This document shows positions 24,821 through 41,758 of a stretch of DNA of 64,000 nucleotides, in pieces. The notes beneath the pieces were generated by a model that worked only from the letters and a program-made list of their open reading frames with translations, had not been told where the DNA came from and did no database searches. The DNA comes from Scatophagus argus (taxonomy: Eukaryota; Chordata; Actinopteri; Scatophagidae). Position 1 is the first letter of the stretch; each line of letters starts with the position of its first letter. A program made the position numbers and the translations under genes. Where the stretch lies: assembly GCF_020382885.2 (NCBI RefSeq), contig NC_058512.1, forward strand, positions 11,124,802 through 11,188,801, in the 5' to 3' direction.

Positions 24821-26616
24821 ACAGTTTTATAGGTTTGGTTTAATTTTTTTTTTTAAAAAAGAAGTGTTACATAGAGGTGAGCTAGCAGACTTCTGCGGTC
24901 CGCTTCTCGTATGGGCTTGAGCCTAGCAGCAGTAGCCGAGGGGGGGACTTTAGCTGCTGCTGGCACACAACACCTGAATCACCATCTGTCTGTGCCCGAG
25001 TTGCATTGTGGGCAAAGTAGGCGCCAGGTTTGTGTGGAATAATAAAACAATATCTCTGTTTCTGTTGCATTGATTTGAATTCTTTGTCTGTGTTTGTAAC
25101 TGCCAATTGTGAGTCTAACTGTGTTACTGAAGCACAACGCTCAGCCGGTGGAGTACTGTTTTAACTGTCTGCTTTTGGAGCAGGTGTGTTAACTGTCACA
25201 ATCAATCCAATTAAACAGTGATTGGGAAGCTATTTAGTTGTTTTATCCTGGTGTAACGTTATAATAATATACTACATACAGTAGCCTAACTAGTATCAGA
25301 AGTTTATTATAATTCATAATAAACACACAGCTGTAAGTTGTCCATCAAGAGCAGATGTGCTTTTAAAAATTCAAGTGTTGAGAAATACACATAGGAGACA
25401 TTCACTATAGGTGAACACATCAGTGTACAGTACATTGTAAGGCATGTTGGCATTTCTGTGTTTTTTAACATGATGAAACATTCTTCAGACAAGGTGCAAA
25501 AACACAGAACTGCAGATCAACCTTGACAAGATGATAAACTGCTTGAAATATTTTAAGTTAATATATGTATCAATAAGGTTTTCTGCTGTTCAAGTCACAT
25601 TAAATGGCAAATATTGGTATACATACATAGACTTGTTCAAAACAAGGTGGAATGCCTGGTTAAAATGGAAACAATGTGGTGTGTTTTGAAAGACAAAACA
25701 ATTAAGACTGGTATTTAATATGATAAGTGTATTCAGGTTATATATTAGCCTGTTCACTCTGTTGTCCATATGAAAAATATAGATTAAAAGTCTACATTCA
25801 AAAGCAGCAAGAGGCACTTGAGTGGAAAAGTGAATTTACAATAACTCGCGGAAAATGGCACGTATCCCTTTAGGGCAGTTACCCACACTATAAGAACAGT
25901 CCCAAAGCCATATTTGGACTGTTGTGTTGGAGCAATAAGTTCATGACATATTGCTTTCACAGGATGTCTAATGAAAAAAATCTTAGTCTCTTATTTAACT
26001 CAAGATATCTCGGTGTTGTCTATTTTTCGTTGTTGCTGCCATCAACTACAATTAGAAGTCATGTTTGAATTTAGCAAACCTTTAAAGGCAAAAGTGTATA
26101 CATGACTCCACTCCTAATAGTTGTTTGCATTCACCAGAGGACATGCCATTAAAACGATTCCTATCTTCGTATAAATATAAACATTTCTCGGGAATCGAAC
26201 TTTGATTTTGGATTGTACAAGATCTTGATATTTGCTTCGGTGATGTCTCCTGCCTTTATAAAGGCACGTTAACCAATAAGGAGATTTTTTTTTTTAAATT
26301 AAAAGGACTAATATTGAATCTTTGAATAATTGATCTTTTTGCATGCATCCTGAGAGTTTTCCAGCATTGTGGAAACGGCACCACAGTAGAGCCGTAAGTA
26401 CTTCAAAAGTGGAGTTTTTCCCCACAATGTCTGTAGTCTTACCATGACTTCCTGACATAAACTGAGGTTGCTCCTCATTCTGAACATTTAGAATGTATTA
26501 TTACACAGATGGCTCTCCTTGTATTTCAGAGAGAGTGGCTCCTGATTGATCAATGCGTACAGAGTGGTTTCTCATGGTAAACTTTAACCTTTCTTGTGCC
26601 CTTCTGTTCTGGCTTT
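24821..26616. other. Convergent 3' regions and ak3 3' UTR
   Basis: No coding exon is seen. On the minus strand the ak3 3' UTR probably runs from 26616 to about 25290, where TTTATT (AATAAA on the minus strand) is present at 25303-25308. The rest, down to 24821, is short spacer between the plus-strand and minus-strand transcript ends. Confidence 0.5.
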
Positions 26617-31909
<5,293 letters not shown>

Positions 31910-34900
31910 ATGGCAAGCCACGGGCTTGTGTACGACGGCTGCAATTTCTTCAGACAGCGGCTCGTTTTGTCCACACTCAGCGGGAAGCGTGTTAAAATAA
32001 AAAACATAAGGTCTAAAGATGACGACCCGGGACTCCGCGGTGAGTTTGCAGCTTCACTCTGCATGTGGCGTCGCAGCTAGCTGGGCAGCTAACGAGCTAG
32101 CTGTTACGCAGTTGGGAGTGTGTTTTATCACTGGGCGTAGGAGGTGGGGAAACGATGGGACAATAGTGTAAACGTGAGATAAATTCAATTTTACTTTGCG
32201 TTATAGGGTTGGGTTGTTGTTTTGCTTGTCAAGAAAAATTGCGTTTTTATAGTGTCGTTTGAATGACATACATATTCGAGATATTTTCGCAGTAGACGCA
32301 AAACACTTAAATCCACTTGTTTGACTCTATGTTTTGGTCGTGTACACCAAATATAAAAAAAATGCATTAGACCTAGTTGTTCACGTTAAAAAAAAGTTTA
32401 GGTATATTTTGCGTGAAAAAAACACGTCTTTCATCCTCAGAGTGAAATGTTGTAGGATATTTGGTTTGACTAACTGAATGTCTGCCTTTTCCAGATTTTG
32501 AGGCCAGCTTCATCAGACTGCTAGACAAAGTGACCAATGGCTCCAGAATAGAGATTAACCAAACAGGTGTGTGTTATAATTAGGATATAACTGATATTAC
32601 TTTTGTCGCAGACAATGTGGTTTATCTAATTACCATTTACTGTCAGGGGAGTGTGTAGATTTAGCACTAACAGGCACACTGATGATGAATATTTGCAGTT
32701 TAGCTTAAGTCATGTAGTTTTTTCTACAGTGTGTGTTCCCTCGTAATTACAACAAGACTTCATTATAACAAGACTATAAAGAATCTTCCACTACAGTGAG
32801 GACTCACGTCTCGTTCTTCTGTGTTTTTCTTTACAAGGTACTGTGTTATTCTACCAGCCTGGCTTGTTGAGCGGTGGATCTGTAGAACATGAGTGCAACA
32901 CACAGCGCTCGATTGGCTACTATCTGGAGGCCCTTCTTATGCTGGCTCCGTTCATGAAGACCTCTCTGAAGGCCACACTGAAGGGGGTCACCAATGATCC
33001 TTCTGACCCGACGGTGAGAACACACATGCATCTGATCACCTCGTAGCCATTGTTTCTTCATTTTGATCCTCATGATTTAATCTGGCTAAACCAAAACACC
33101 ACTGTCTGTGGTGTGGTGAATTTGATGGAGTTGGCAGTTCTGCACACAGACATGTCAAACAAAGTACTCAGTCTGTAATTGTTATCATTTACAGGGATAT
33201 TGCATTTTTGTAAAAGAAACTTGAAAGGCTCATGGAGCTAAAGCTTATTGCTGCAAAGGAAAGTGTCAGCTTCCTTGTATAGTAATTTCTAGGTAAAATT
33301 CACACCTCTCAAATCCAAATGGACACGCCTCCCTGCTGCACACATAATTATGTGCAGTAATACTTATTGTATGTCTGTTCCAACAGTGCTTCAGAGGAAA
33401 GCTGGCGTCTTTACAGACTGCGCTTTTGATGTCTGAGGTAGTTTTAGAACATAACAGGTCAGGGTCTTAGTAAGATTTTTTACACAATTCAGAAGTTCTT
33501 ATATTGACTTGAAAAAGTTTATTAATGTTCACAGTTGAACATTACACAGTCTGTTTTTCTTGCTGTCACACCCATTGCTGATTGACATGTTGTTATATCT
33601 CACCCACGCTATCATCCCTTTGTTGCTCTTTGATATGACATGCACTGTTTAGCGCATAATGTCAGCAAATCACAGACAAGAAAACAGTAAGAAGCAGCAG
33701 CACACCGGTGTTTCCATGGAAACAGTGAACAGCGTCTCTTTTAGTTGGTGTGATGAGCAATGGTCTATGATAGACTCTTGTTTTGGTGTTCTTTTGCAAG
33801 GTAGTCTCCATTTTGAACCATTGGAAGACACAGAAGCTTGTTTTAATTATTTAAACACTTGTCTCCTGCAGGTCGACCTGCTGAAGTCCACGGCCCTCCC
33901 TCTGATGAAGAAATTTGGCATAGATGGAGAAGGCTTTGATCTCAAGGTGAGAACACAGTGGTGGTGCATGGTATAATGTTATAAATTTTACTTTCAAATG
34001 TAGTGCTGCAGCTGCTTTAAAACAACTCACTTGCTCTGTTGCTGCGCCCTCAGGTGGTGAAGAGGGGGATGGCACCTGGTGGGGGAGGAGAGGTAGTGTT
34101 CACATGTCCCGTCCGCCGGACCATCAGGCCAGTGCAGCTGACTGACCCAGGAAAGATCAAGAGGATCAGAGGAGTAGCGTATCCTTCTCAAGCTCACACT
34201 GCCTTTTTTTCCACCTGTAAACAGAGTTGAAGTGATGCAGATTTTCATTTACCTTTTCACAGTTCAGTCTCCTTGTTATGGGTTGTGTCTATTTGAGCTG
34301 CAGATAATTTTGTATTATTGATTAATCTACTGATTAGTCCGTATGCCATAGTGATAAATCACAATTTCTCATATTGATAACATCCTGAAACCCAACGTAA
34401 CAGGTGTTAAGCGTCTGGATGAGTTCATTTTTGCCATTTCTGCTCAAAAAATTTCTGTTGACCAATTGATTAATCGAATACTCTTTTGATGACTCTCCTT
34501 CTTGTATCTGTCCACCGTGGATGCCAGAAACTAAACACGTCTTTGTGTTGCTGAAATTTGTTACCACACGGTGTGCTCCGTACACCTTGATTTCAAGCTA
34601 TGGTTTGAGTCATCAGTGTTCAGTGGTCCTTCACAGTCGAAACTCAGATATTCAGTGCGAGTTTCTCCTCAGATGGCCAACAGGATAGTGGAGTCAGCCA
34701 GGGGAGTCCTCAACCAGTTCCTTCCAGACATCTACATCTACACTGACCACATGAAAGGAGCCAACTCTGGCAAGTGAGTATCTAACCCTTTGGATTACAT
34801 AGATTATATATACAGTATGTGTGCAGCCTGGGGAAAACTGCCTACTTACATGAGGACACCAGCAGCATCTCCCAGTTTAACGTGTAAAAACTTTGTGTGG

Positions 34901-37900
34901 TTATAAAGCAAGTTTCAGCAAGTTTAATTCGTTTTGGTTAACCCCAGGTCTCCAGGTTTTGGTCTGACCCTGGTGGCGGAAACACTGAATGGCTACTTCC
35001 TCAGTGCTGAGATGGCGTCCACGCCGCAGGGGCAGGGAGACCCCGTGCTACCAGAAGACCTTGGCAGGAATTGTGCCAAACTGCTTTTGGAGGAGGTACA
35101 TCGGGTAGGTACTGCAAAGACCCTCACATACAGTACATACTCCCAGTATGCAATCAGGGCAGATGGTTGATGTGAAGAGGGTATGTTTCTCATTGTGAAC
35201 AGGCAGAGACACTCAGGAATCTTAACCTTTTCAGCCTTTGCACAAGCAGGCCTTGTACGCATAAAAAGTAAATCCAATTCAAAAATAGCATTTTTAATCA
35301 AAAACGGACAGACTTGATGTTGATTTCCAGTAGCCTACTGTGAAAATGTGCTTTGTGTTGTTTTGGCTGTAAGAAGCAGTAGTTTAAATCAAGCCAGCAA
35401 AGACTTGAAAACACAAGGCTTTGCTACTTGACGTATTGTGTTTCATTTGCTCTAATACTGCAGGGCTCTTTCCTCGCCTAACCTATCTACACATTAACTG
35501 CCATTCGAAATACCAAACCTGTCCTGTTTTTATTTGCTTAACTCAAGCAGGCATAGTGGTTACCTGCCCGTACTCTTTTCCAATATGTATGCTAATATAT
35601 TTTGGTATAGTGGTATATTTGGTATAGTTTTGTAAGCTTTTCTGCTTAGAAGTCTTTTTGAAATTTTTTTTTTTAATTTTGAAAACAAACTTGCAATACT
35701 TGTGATGGTGAACCTTAATCTTTATGGGTTTTCTCCTGTGAAGAATCCAGTTAAGTTCAATTTAACTAAAAAAAAATCAGCTTGTTTTGGTTGGTAACTG
35801 TACTATAAAACCTACTTTTTTAAGCCTGTCCTGTTTTTAGCCTGTCTCTGGAGAAATGAAAACTCTCGGGGAACACCTGACACACGCAGTCAGGATGCAT
35901 TAGAATCTGAGCAATAATGACATTTGCTGCTCTTGTTTACCCACATTCCATGGTAATCACCCCAGTCTGGAATTCAGCTCAGAAACTGTGTGTTACAATT
36001 TGACTTGATTTTGCAGGCAGAACTACAATGTATAATGCAAGTACTTTCATTCAAATCAAATGTTTTGATCCTGCATTTTCTCAGTTCATTTAGAGTTATG
36101 CAGCGGGCTATATACAGTGTGTCTGTTAGCTGGAAAAGTTAGCCGTCACAAGTTCCCTGTCCTGGGTGATACAAGTAAAAGCTGCTGAAAAGCTGTTTGA
36201 TTGATAAAGCAGTGACCCTATCACCTTTACTGAGTAATGTGCTTAAACTTGTGTGTTGATTCATTATTATGAAATTGTATTTTGCCATTCTTACATTTTT
36301 AGTAGAGGTTATTTCACTATATAATTTATTTTAGTTGTATGTCACATGTTCACATGAAATATAAATGAACTAACAGAACGGATAACAAAACCCACAGTTT
36401 GGATTGTCTCACGGTTTTGAGTCACAGGTCTAATCAAAAGGTGAAAAGGGTTAAGTTTGAATTAAATTAAAAATGTGCTACTTTGGCTCCATTGCAGCTG
36501 CCTCTCTCTGTCTGCAGCCACCACGATAAATGTACTATGAGCATTATTATGCAAGTTATTTGTTATTTATTTTTATTATATAGGTATCATAAGCTCTTGC
36601 ATTTCGTCGTTGGTCTCACTCAGTATCCCTCCCACAGCACTTTGTGATTGCTTACAAGTCATGAGTAACGCTGAAGACTAAAGTGCTTGACAGGCACAAG
36701 AGAGTCTGGAGCCGCTCTGGTGGGAATTCAGCAGATATTTCCTAAGTTGGAATAAACAACACAATGTCATGATCTGTCTCTATGGAGACAAGCATGCCCA
36801 GTTTCCCAGTTACACCGCTGAAAATGTCCAGAGTCACAGTTTTTCAATCAGTTACTCATTGCGTTTCAGAGCACAACGCAGCATGCAGCTGTCTCATTTG
36901 TCCTGTTGAGACTAAAGTAATCCTTACTTTTAAGAGTAAAGGTGTCTGTGAAACTGTATTTCATGCCATGCTGATTGTAATGAACCTGTGGCTCACGTGT
37001 GCCTTGGCGATCCATAGGGATCATAAATCAACTACTTTGTTACACGCGTAAACAAAATACTTATGGAAATACAAATAATGACATTTCATAATGAGGTGGA
37101 TTTTAATAATTTCTTAATAGTTTTACATTACTTATTTGTATGTGTACTTATTTTGTTTCGTTGTATGTTCTGTTTATTTATTATCAAACGCAGGTCAGTG
37201 ACTTCACTCAGACCAGTGTTAGAGTTGATCAGGTGACACATCAGTTGAATAGTGTCCATTTAAATGGGCTTCATAAATGAGGAATTCTTGAGTGGAGCTT
37301 TATGGTTATGATTGAGGCCACAGAAAAACGAAAAACATTCTCAACGCCATATTTTATGTTTCTTAACGGTAGTTGTTGTAGGGTAGAATAACTTGGCTGT
37401 TTTACAGTTGCACAAACACATATAATTTCACATAGTGACACAGGAAAAAGAGGCCAATTCATCAGAATATGTCCAATTAGATGCAGTGATTCTGTGGCTT
37501 CAGTTTGCCTCCACATGCTCTGCCTCTCATAGGAGCCATGTGAATCCAGTTAGCTGGTCAGGGTAGTGCTCATTAACTCTGAAGCAGAAATATTGTTGTT
37601 ATATCCTCTTAACTCCAAGCAACGGAGTGGGTAGCTAACAGTTCTCTCTAGCAGCAATGGAAGGGTGTTGGATTTCCATTTTAGCTGTTTTGTTCCTTTT
37701 TTCATGAGCCCAGAGCAGCTGGCAGAGGGAGATTCACCACTATGGAAACTGAACAGCATTTGGTTATCTGCTGATTTTAATACAGGGTGAGTGCTAAAGA
37801 AGAGAGGAGTAGGGGAAGAATAGCACAGAGTGAAACTGATGGGTGACTCTTGTGCTGGGGTAGTTAATTTTTGAAAATGAAGAGAAGAAATTTGCTGGAT

Positions 37901-40900
37901 TTGCATTAAAGGGCATGGGTGCTCTGTATGTGTGGGTCTGTTTGTTTTATGGTTAATCAGTACAGTCTTCTTGTAGTAAACCAAAGCTGCTCGATGGACA
38001 TTTTGTTTTTGGAAGCAACATCAACACTGGACAGGACTTGATGTAAGTGGCAGACCCTTTCAGATGTAAAATGATCTTTCTTCGTATAAATTTTAAAGAT
38101 GATTTTGCCATATACAGAAATTTTCCATGTCACTGCCTGCTGATTTTGTGATTAAGTTTGAGAGCAACAAATAAAAACCTAGACCATAGTCGTGATTATG
38201 CAATGAGTCTGAAGATATTAGACATCTTAAGACATAATTATTTCTTACCTGTATGTGGATTATAACATGATTTTTTTTTATTCTAAGTATTGCTGTTGGT
38301 CTTACAGTGGTCTCGCTGAATTCACATCTCAGGTTTGGTAAGAATGGTGTCGAATTAGGTTAAAATCAGCCCTCAGGAATGAAATCATCTTTGACAAAAT
38401 TGATAACAAATCTAAAATCATAGATTTCTCCTTCTTTTTTTAACTTCACGCTGTTGGCATCCATTCAATTTTAATTTTAGCTTATCCGATTTTATGGGTT
38501 TAGGTTGAATAAGTCTTTAAGTTCTTGGAAGTTGACTCACGATTTTTACATCGTATTGCTTCGTTGAACTTGCTTGAGTGCACCTCTGTTTTTGGCAGTT
38601 TGATTGTTGGGGGTTACCGTTCACTCGAAGGATTCAAGGGACTTTTCCGTGAGGCTGATGGATGATTGCTGGCCTCTTGGGAGATCTTAACCGTCTCATA
38701 TTTTCTGTGGAAGGCAGGGCCTGAAAGTAGATGTTAGAAATAGTGTTAATGTGGTAGATTTCTCATCCTAAACGCAAAGCTACTTTCTAAAAAGGACATG
38801 GCAAAACAAAAAGTGGAAAAGCAGAAACTGTTCAGGAAAGGTTTAAGCGGTTTGAACTTCTGTAGCCCTGAACAGCCACGTGAAAGGTAAGGTGCTCAGA
38901 CCGACACTTTTTCATTAGTTCACTTTATCTGCTCTCCACTTTCTGGAAAACGAGAAATGTCTTGGCGTTGGACAAAACTTCACTTACAGTCTCAATAGTT
39001 TTACTGAAGGCAAATTAAGCATGATTATTAACATTTTGTGGTTTTTAATATAAAAGTGACGGTCACTGTTCAGTCAGTGGGAACTATAGACAGAAAACAT
39101 TTGTGATAAGAAGTTATAACTGTAAAGATGGAATTAGTTGGAGCATTATATGGTAAAAGCTATGTCAGAATATGGAAAACCCTTCAGTGCAAAGCTTGTT
39201 GTTATAGCAGAATGGTGGAAATATAATTTGCAGAGTTGTAGTTTTTCATAAGGTACAGCATACCAAGTTTTATGTACAGGCAATGTTGTCAAAATCTCTG
39301 CCTTATCAACAATAAATGCAATATCACCATAGTTTTGCCATGATTTCGGTGATATGATTACGGTATGTAATTGAATCATATTCCTGCTGACAAGCTGTCA
39401 CGATGCCATAGTTTGGTGCATGACTGGGCCAAATGCATGTTATGAGCTTGTGCAGCTGCAGTTGTGTCCACTGCACCCCATGTTAATAAATAAATGTTAA
39501 TACATTAAATGAGAAAAGTCTGAACAAAACTTAATCTGACAGAATCACAGAAAGGACAGGCATTTTAAAGTTCACTTGGTTTTATAAAATGTCTTTGGGT
39601 GTGTCCAGTTACAGGCCTCTTTATGCAGCCTGGTGAATAGCACATTGCTGTTGTTGGATAATCATGGCATGTGATAACTGGGACATGGAGAGAGGGTCCT
39701 CTGTCCTCAAATTCCTCTGTGTTGGAGGAAAAATGGCAGCAATAGGCAAAGGGCTAAGAAGAGAGAGAGAAGAGAGAAACATGCAGGAAGATAACAACTA
39801 ACAGGATGCATGAATTTGTCGAAATGTGTCATGTGTAAGCATTATTTTGGGCAACTTAAACCCAAAGCTTGCAGAAACAAGCAATGCATCCTGTCCTGGA
39901 CTGATTGACTCTTTGTAGTCGATCTAGGTTTGAGTTTACAACAATATCACTCTAAATTTTGTGTCTGGAGCTGAAACAAAGTATAGCTGGCTGTCACTGT
40001 TAGATAATTAATTCCCCGTCAAGGGGTTGCTGACTTATTTTTAAGAAGTTCTGTTCTCCATGACGTACTTCTGTGTTGTTTTTGTTGCTCAAACATGTCG
40101 TCCCACCTCTTTATCTGTTTTAGGGTGGCTGCGTGGACTCATCCAATCAAAGCCTGGCGCTGCTCTTGATGACCCTTGGCCAACAGGACGTGTCGAAGGT
40201 TCTGCTTGGACCCCTTTCCCCGTACACGTAAGCTGCTGTCATTCAGTAATGGACACACACAAAAACAACTCCCTGCCCCTCTGAACTTTACAAACAGGCA
40301 CTTGGCTTATTCATAAGTTGTTCAACAGATGCACTTTGTCCAAATGTAGAACGCATTGGGCCCAACATTTTGTTATTCTTTTACTTGTCCAAAGTTCACA
40401 TCCCATTGTAGAGCACGAAACACAGGACAAATAAACAACAGAGAATATAAATACTCTTGCCAGTTTGTTATACACAAGCCTCATTGTTTAGTTATACTGA
40501 TTGTCACTGAAAAATACCAGGATTTTTAAAAAAGTTTGCAACTAATTTGCACCCAAATTAAATCTGCATGGTAAATGTAAGTTTTATATTTACAGTTTAA
40601 GATGCATTTTCACCACATCATGTTGTTGTAAACAAATATTTGAAATGTTTATGGAAAAAGAAGACAAATATAGAACAGCCCTCGAACACAAGGCTGATTT
40701 TAGATGTGGTTGTCATCATGAATGAGGAGCGGACTATGAACTGTCCATTTTCAGTTATCATGGTACCGGTGCTGTGTCCCTCTCAAGTACAGTACTATGA
40801 TAACTGAAGATTGGCAGTGCCATCACAATACACTCCTCCTACTCAGGTATTGCTGATGACAGATGACGCAGCATGTTACCTCTGACGCTTATTCAAAAAT

Positions 40901-41316
40901 AACATTTGCAACTTTTGCATTTTTTTCCTGTTTATTCAAATTGCCATTGTCTAACAGTGCCTGACATATTACTGACATATACTTAAGAATCGAAGATAAC
41001 GTGCATGAGAGAGAAAAAGATGTCCTGGAGTAGACCCAGGATGCTGTGTCTTTTAACTCTCAGTGTGTATTATTTATAGACCGGAAATAATAAGTCATGT
41101 TATGAACTTTCTTCCTCTCTCCCTCCCTCCACCACCGCTCATCTCTTTCACTGACCCTCCAGGATCGAGTTCCTCAGACACATAAGAGATTTCTTCCAGA
41201 TCATGTTCAAGATTGAAGTTCAGAAGCCTTCAGAAGATGAAAGGAAAGGTGGAGACAAGGTCCTGATGACCTGTGTAGGTGTCGGTTACAGCAACATAAA
41301 CAAAACAATAAAATAA
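31910..41316 (+). CDS. rcl1: RNA 3'-terminal phosphate cyclase-like protein
   Basis: Nucleolar ribosome-biogenesis factor that partners Bms1 in pre-rRNA processing of the small subunit. It belongs to the RtcA fold but is not an active cyclase. Nine coding exons: 31910-32039, 32495-32566, 32838-33013, 33872-33946, 34054-34178, 34648-34773, 34948-35104, 40124-40227, 41163-41316. All phases agree; 372 residues (human about 373). Family motifs seen: NFFRQRLVLSTLSGK, SIGYYLEALLMLAPFMK, VKRGMAPGGGGEV, YIYTDHMKG, GKSPGFGLTLVAET, LPEDLGRNCAKLLLEEV, NQSLALLLMTLGQQDVSKV and KGGDKVLMTCVGVGYSN. The intron at 35105-40123 is by far the longest. The final intron hosts mir-101. AATAAA at 41307-41312 lies inside the last codons. 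Confidence 0.97.
34295..34495. repeat. Teleost non-autonomous DNA-transposon-like repeat (probable)
   Basis: In an rcl1 intron. It begins GCTGCAGATAATTTTGTATT with ATTGATTAATCTACTGATTA and ends near CAATTGATTAATCGAATACT. From memory, this layout of paired 'GATTAATC' words about 150-200 bp apart belongs to hAT-derived repeats spread through fish genomes. Divergent, and no target duplication was identified. Confidence 0.45.
35105..40123 (+). other. Long seventh intron of rcl1
   Basis: A 5.0-kb intron about five times longer than any other in the gene. No ORF in it resembles a protein family and no tRNA or second microRNA hairpin was recognised. The content is A/T-rich, with a short GA-rich run near 39760. 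Confidence 0.6.
40738..40820 (+). ncRNA. mir101: microRNA mir-101 precursor
   Basis: The 3' arm contains TACAGTACTATGATAACTGA at 40788-40808, the mature miR-101 sequence; the T/A-rich centre corresponds to the fish miR-101b form as I recall it. The 5' arm CAGTTATCATGGTACCGGTG (from 40752) pairs with it across a short CTGTGTCCCTCTCAA loop, with mismatches at the usual positions. The hairpin sits in the last intron of rcl1 (40228-41162) on the sense strand, the same arrangement as human MIR101-2 in RCL1. It is likely processed from the rcl1 transcript or from its own promoter. Confidence 0.96.
41307..41312 (+). other. rcl1 polyadenylation signal inside the coding end
   Basis: AATAAA is formed by the last codons (ACA ATA AAA TAA). 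No other canonical AATAAA was seen on the plus strand before the facing annexin gene, so rcl1 may have a very short 3' UTR. Confidence 0.45.
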
Positions 41317-41758
41317 GTTTTTATATATATGACACAGTGTCCTCTTGTATCTCTGTGCTTACTCACATCACATTTATATAATTATAATTATACATTATAC
41401 AGTATTTTTATTTTAAAAGATATGAAATGTATATTTGTGTGTTTACCTTCTTGCAATATACAAGAAGGTAAAATACTAAGTAACAAATTTGTGGTTGTTA
41501 AGTCACATGGAATACATAGAATTGAATAATATTCAAAAAGACATTCAAAAGCATCTTCATGAATAACACTTTCTTTACTGTTTGCTACGTGTGTGTCTTG
41601 ATTCCACTTTAAGAAGATTAGTTCCTACCATGGTTAAGGCTAACTTCCAGCTAACATATCGGTATATTTATCGGAAAGCTCAGCAACTGGTCATCCTTAT
41701 CATCAGATGCGCTTCGTCCCGTCCGCTTTGCTGCAAAGCTTCACCTTGTTTGGGATAG
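41317..41758. other. Convergent spacer between rcl1 and the annexin gene
   Basis: A 442-bp A/T-rich spacer without coding potential. A minus-strand AATAAA (TTTATT at 41407-41412) is the likely annexin polyadenylation signal. A perfect 12-bp inverted repeat lies at 41442-41472. Confidence 0.6.
41442..41472. repeat. Perfect 12-bp inverted repeat (hairpin)
   Basis: TTTACCTTCTTG (41442-41453), loop CAATATA, CAAGAAGGTAAA (41461-41472). An outer pair AGTATTTT (41401-41408) / AAAATACT (41471-41478) could add to it. It would form a hairpin in RNA from either strand, in the annexin 3' UTR or just after rcl1. Confidence 0.75.
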
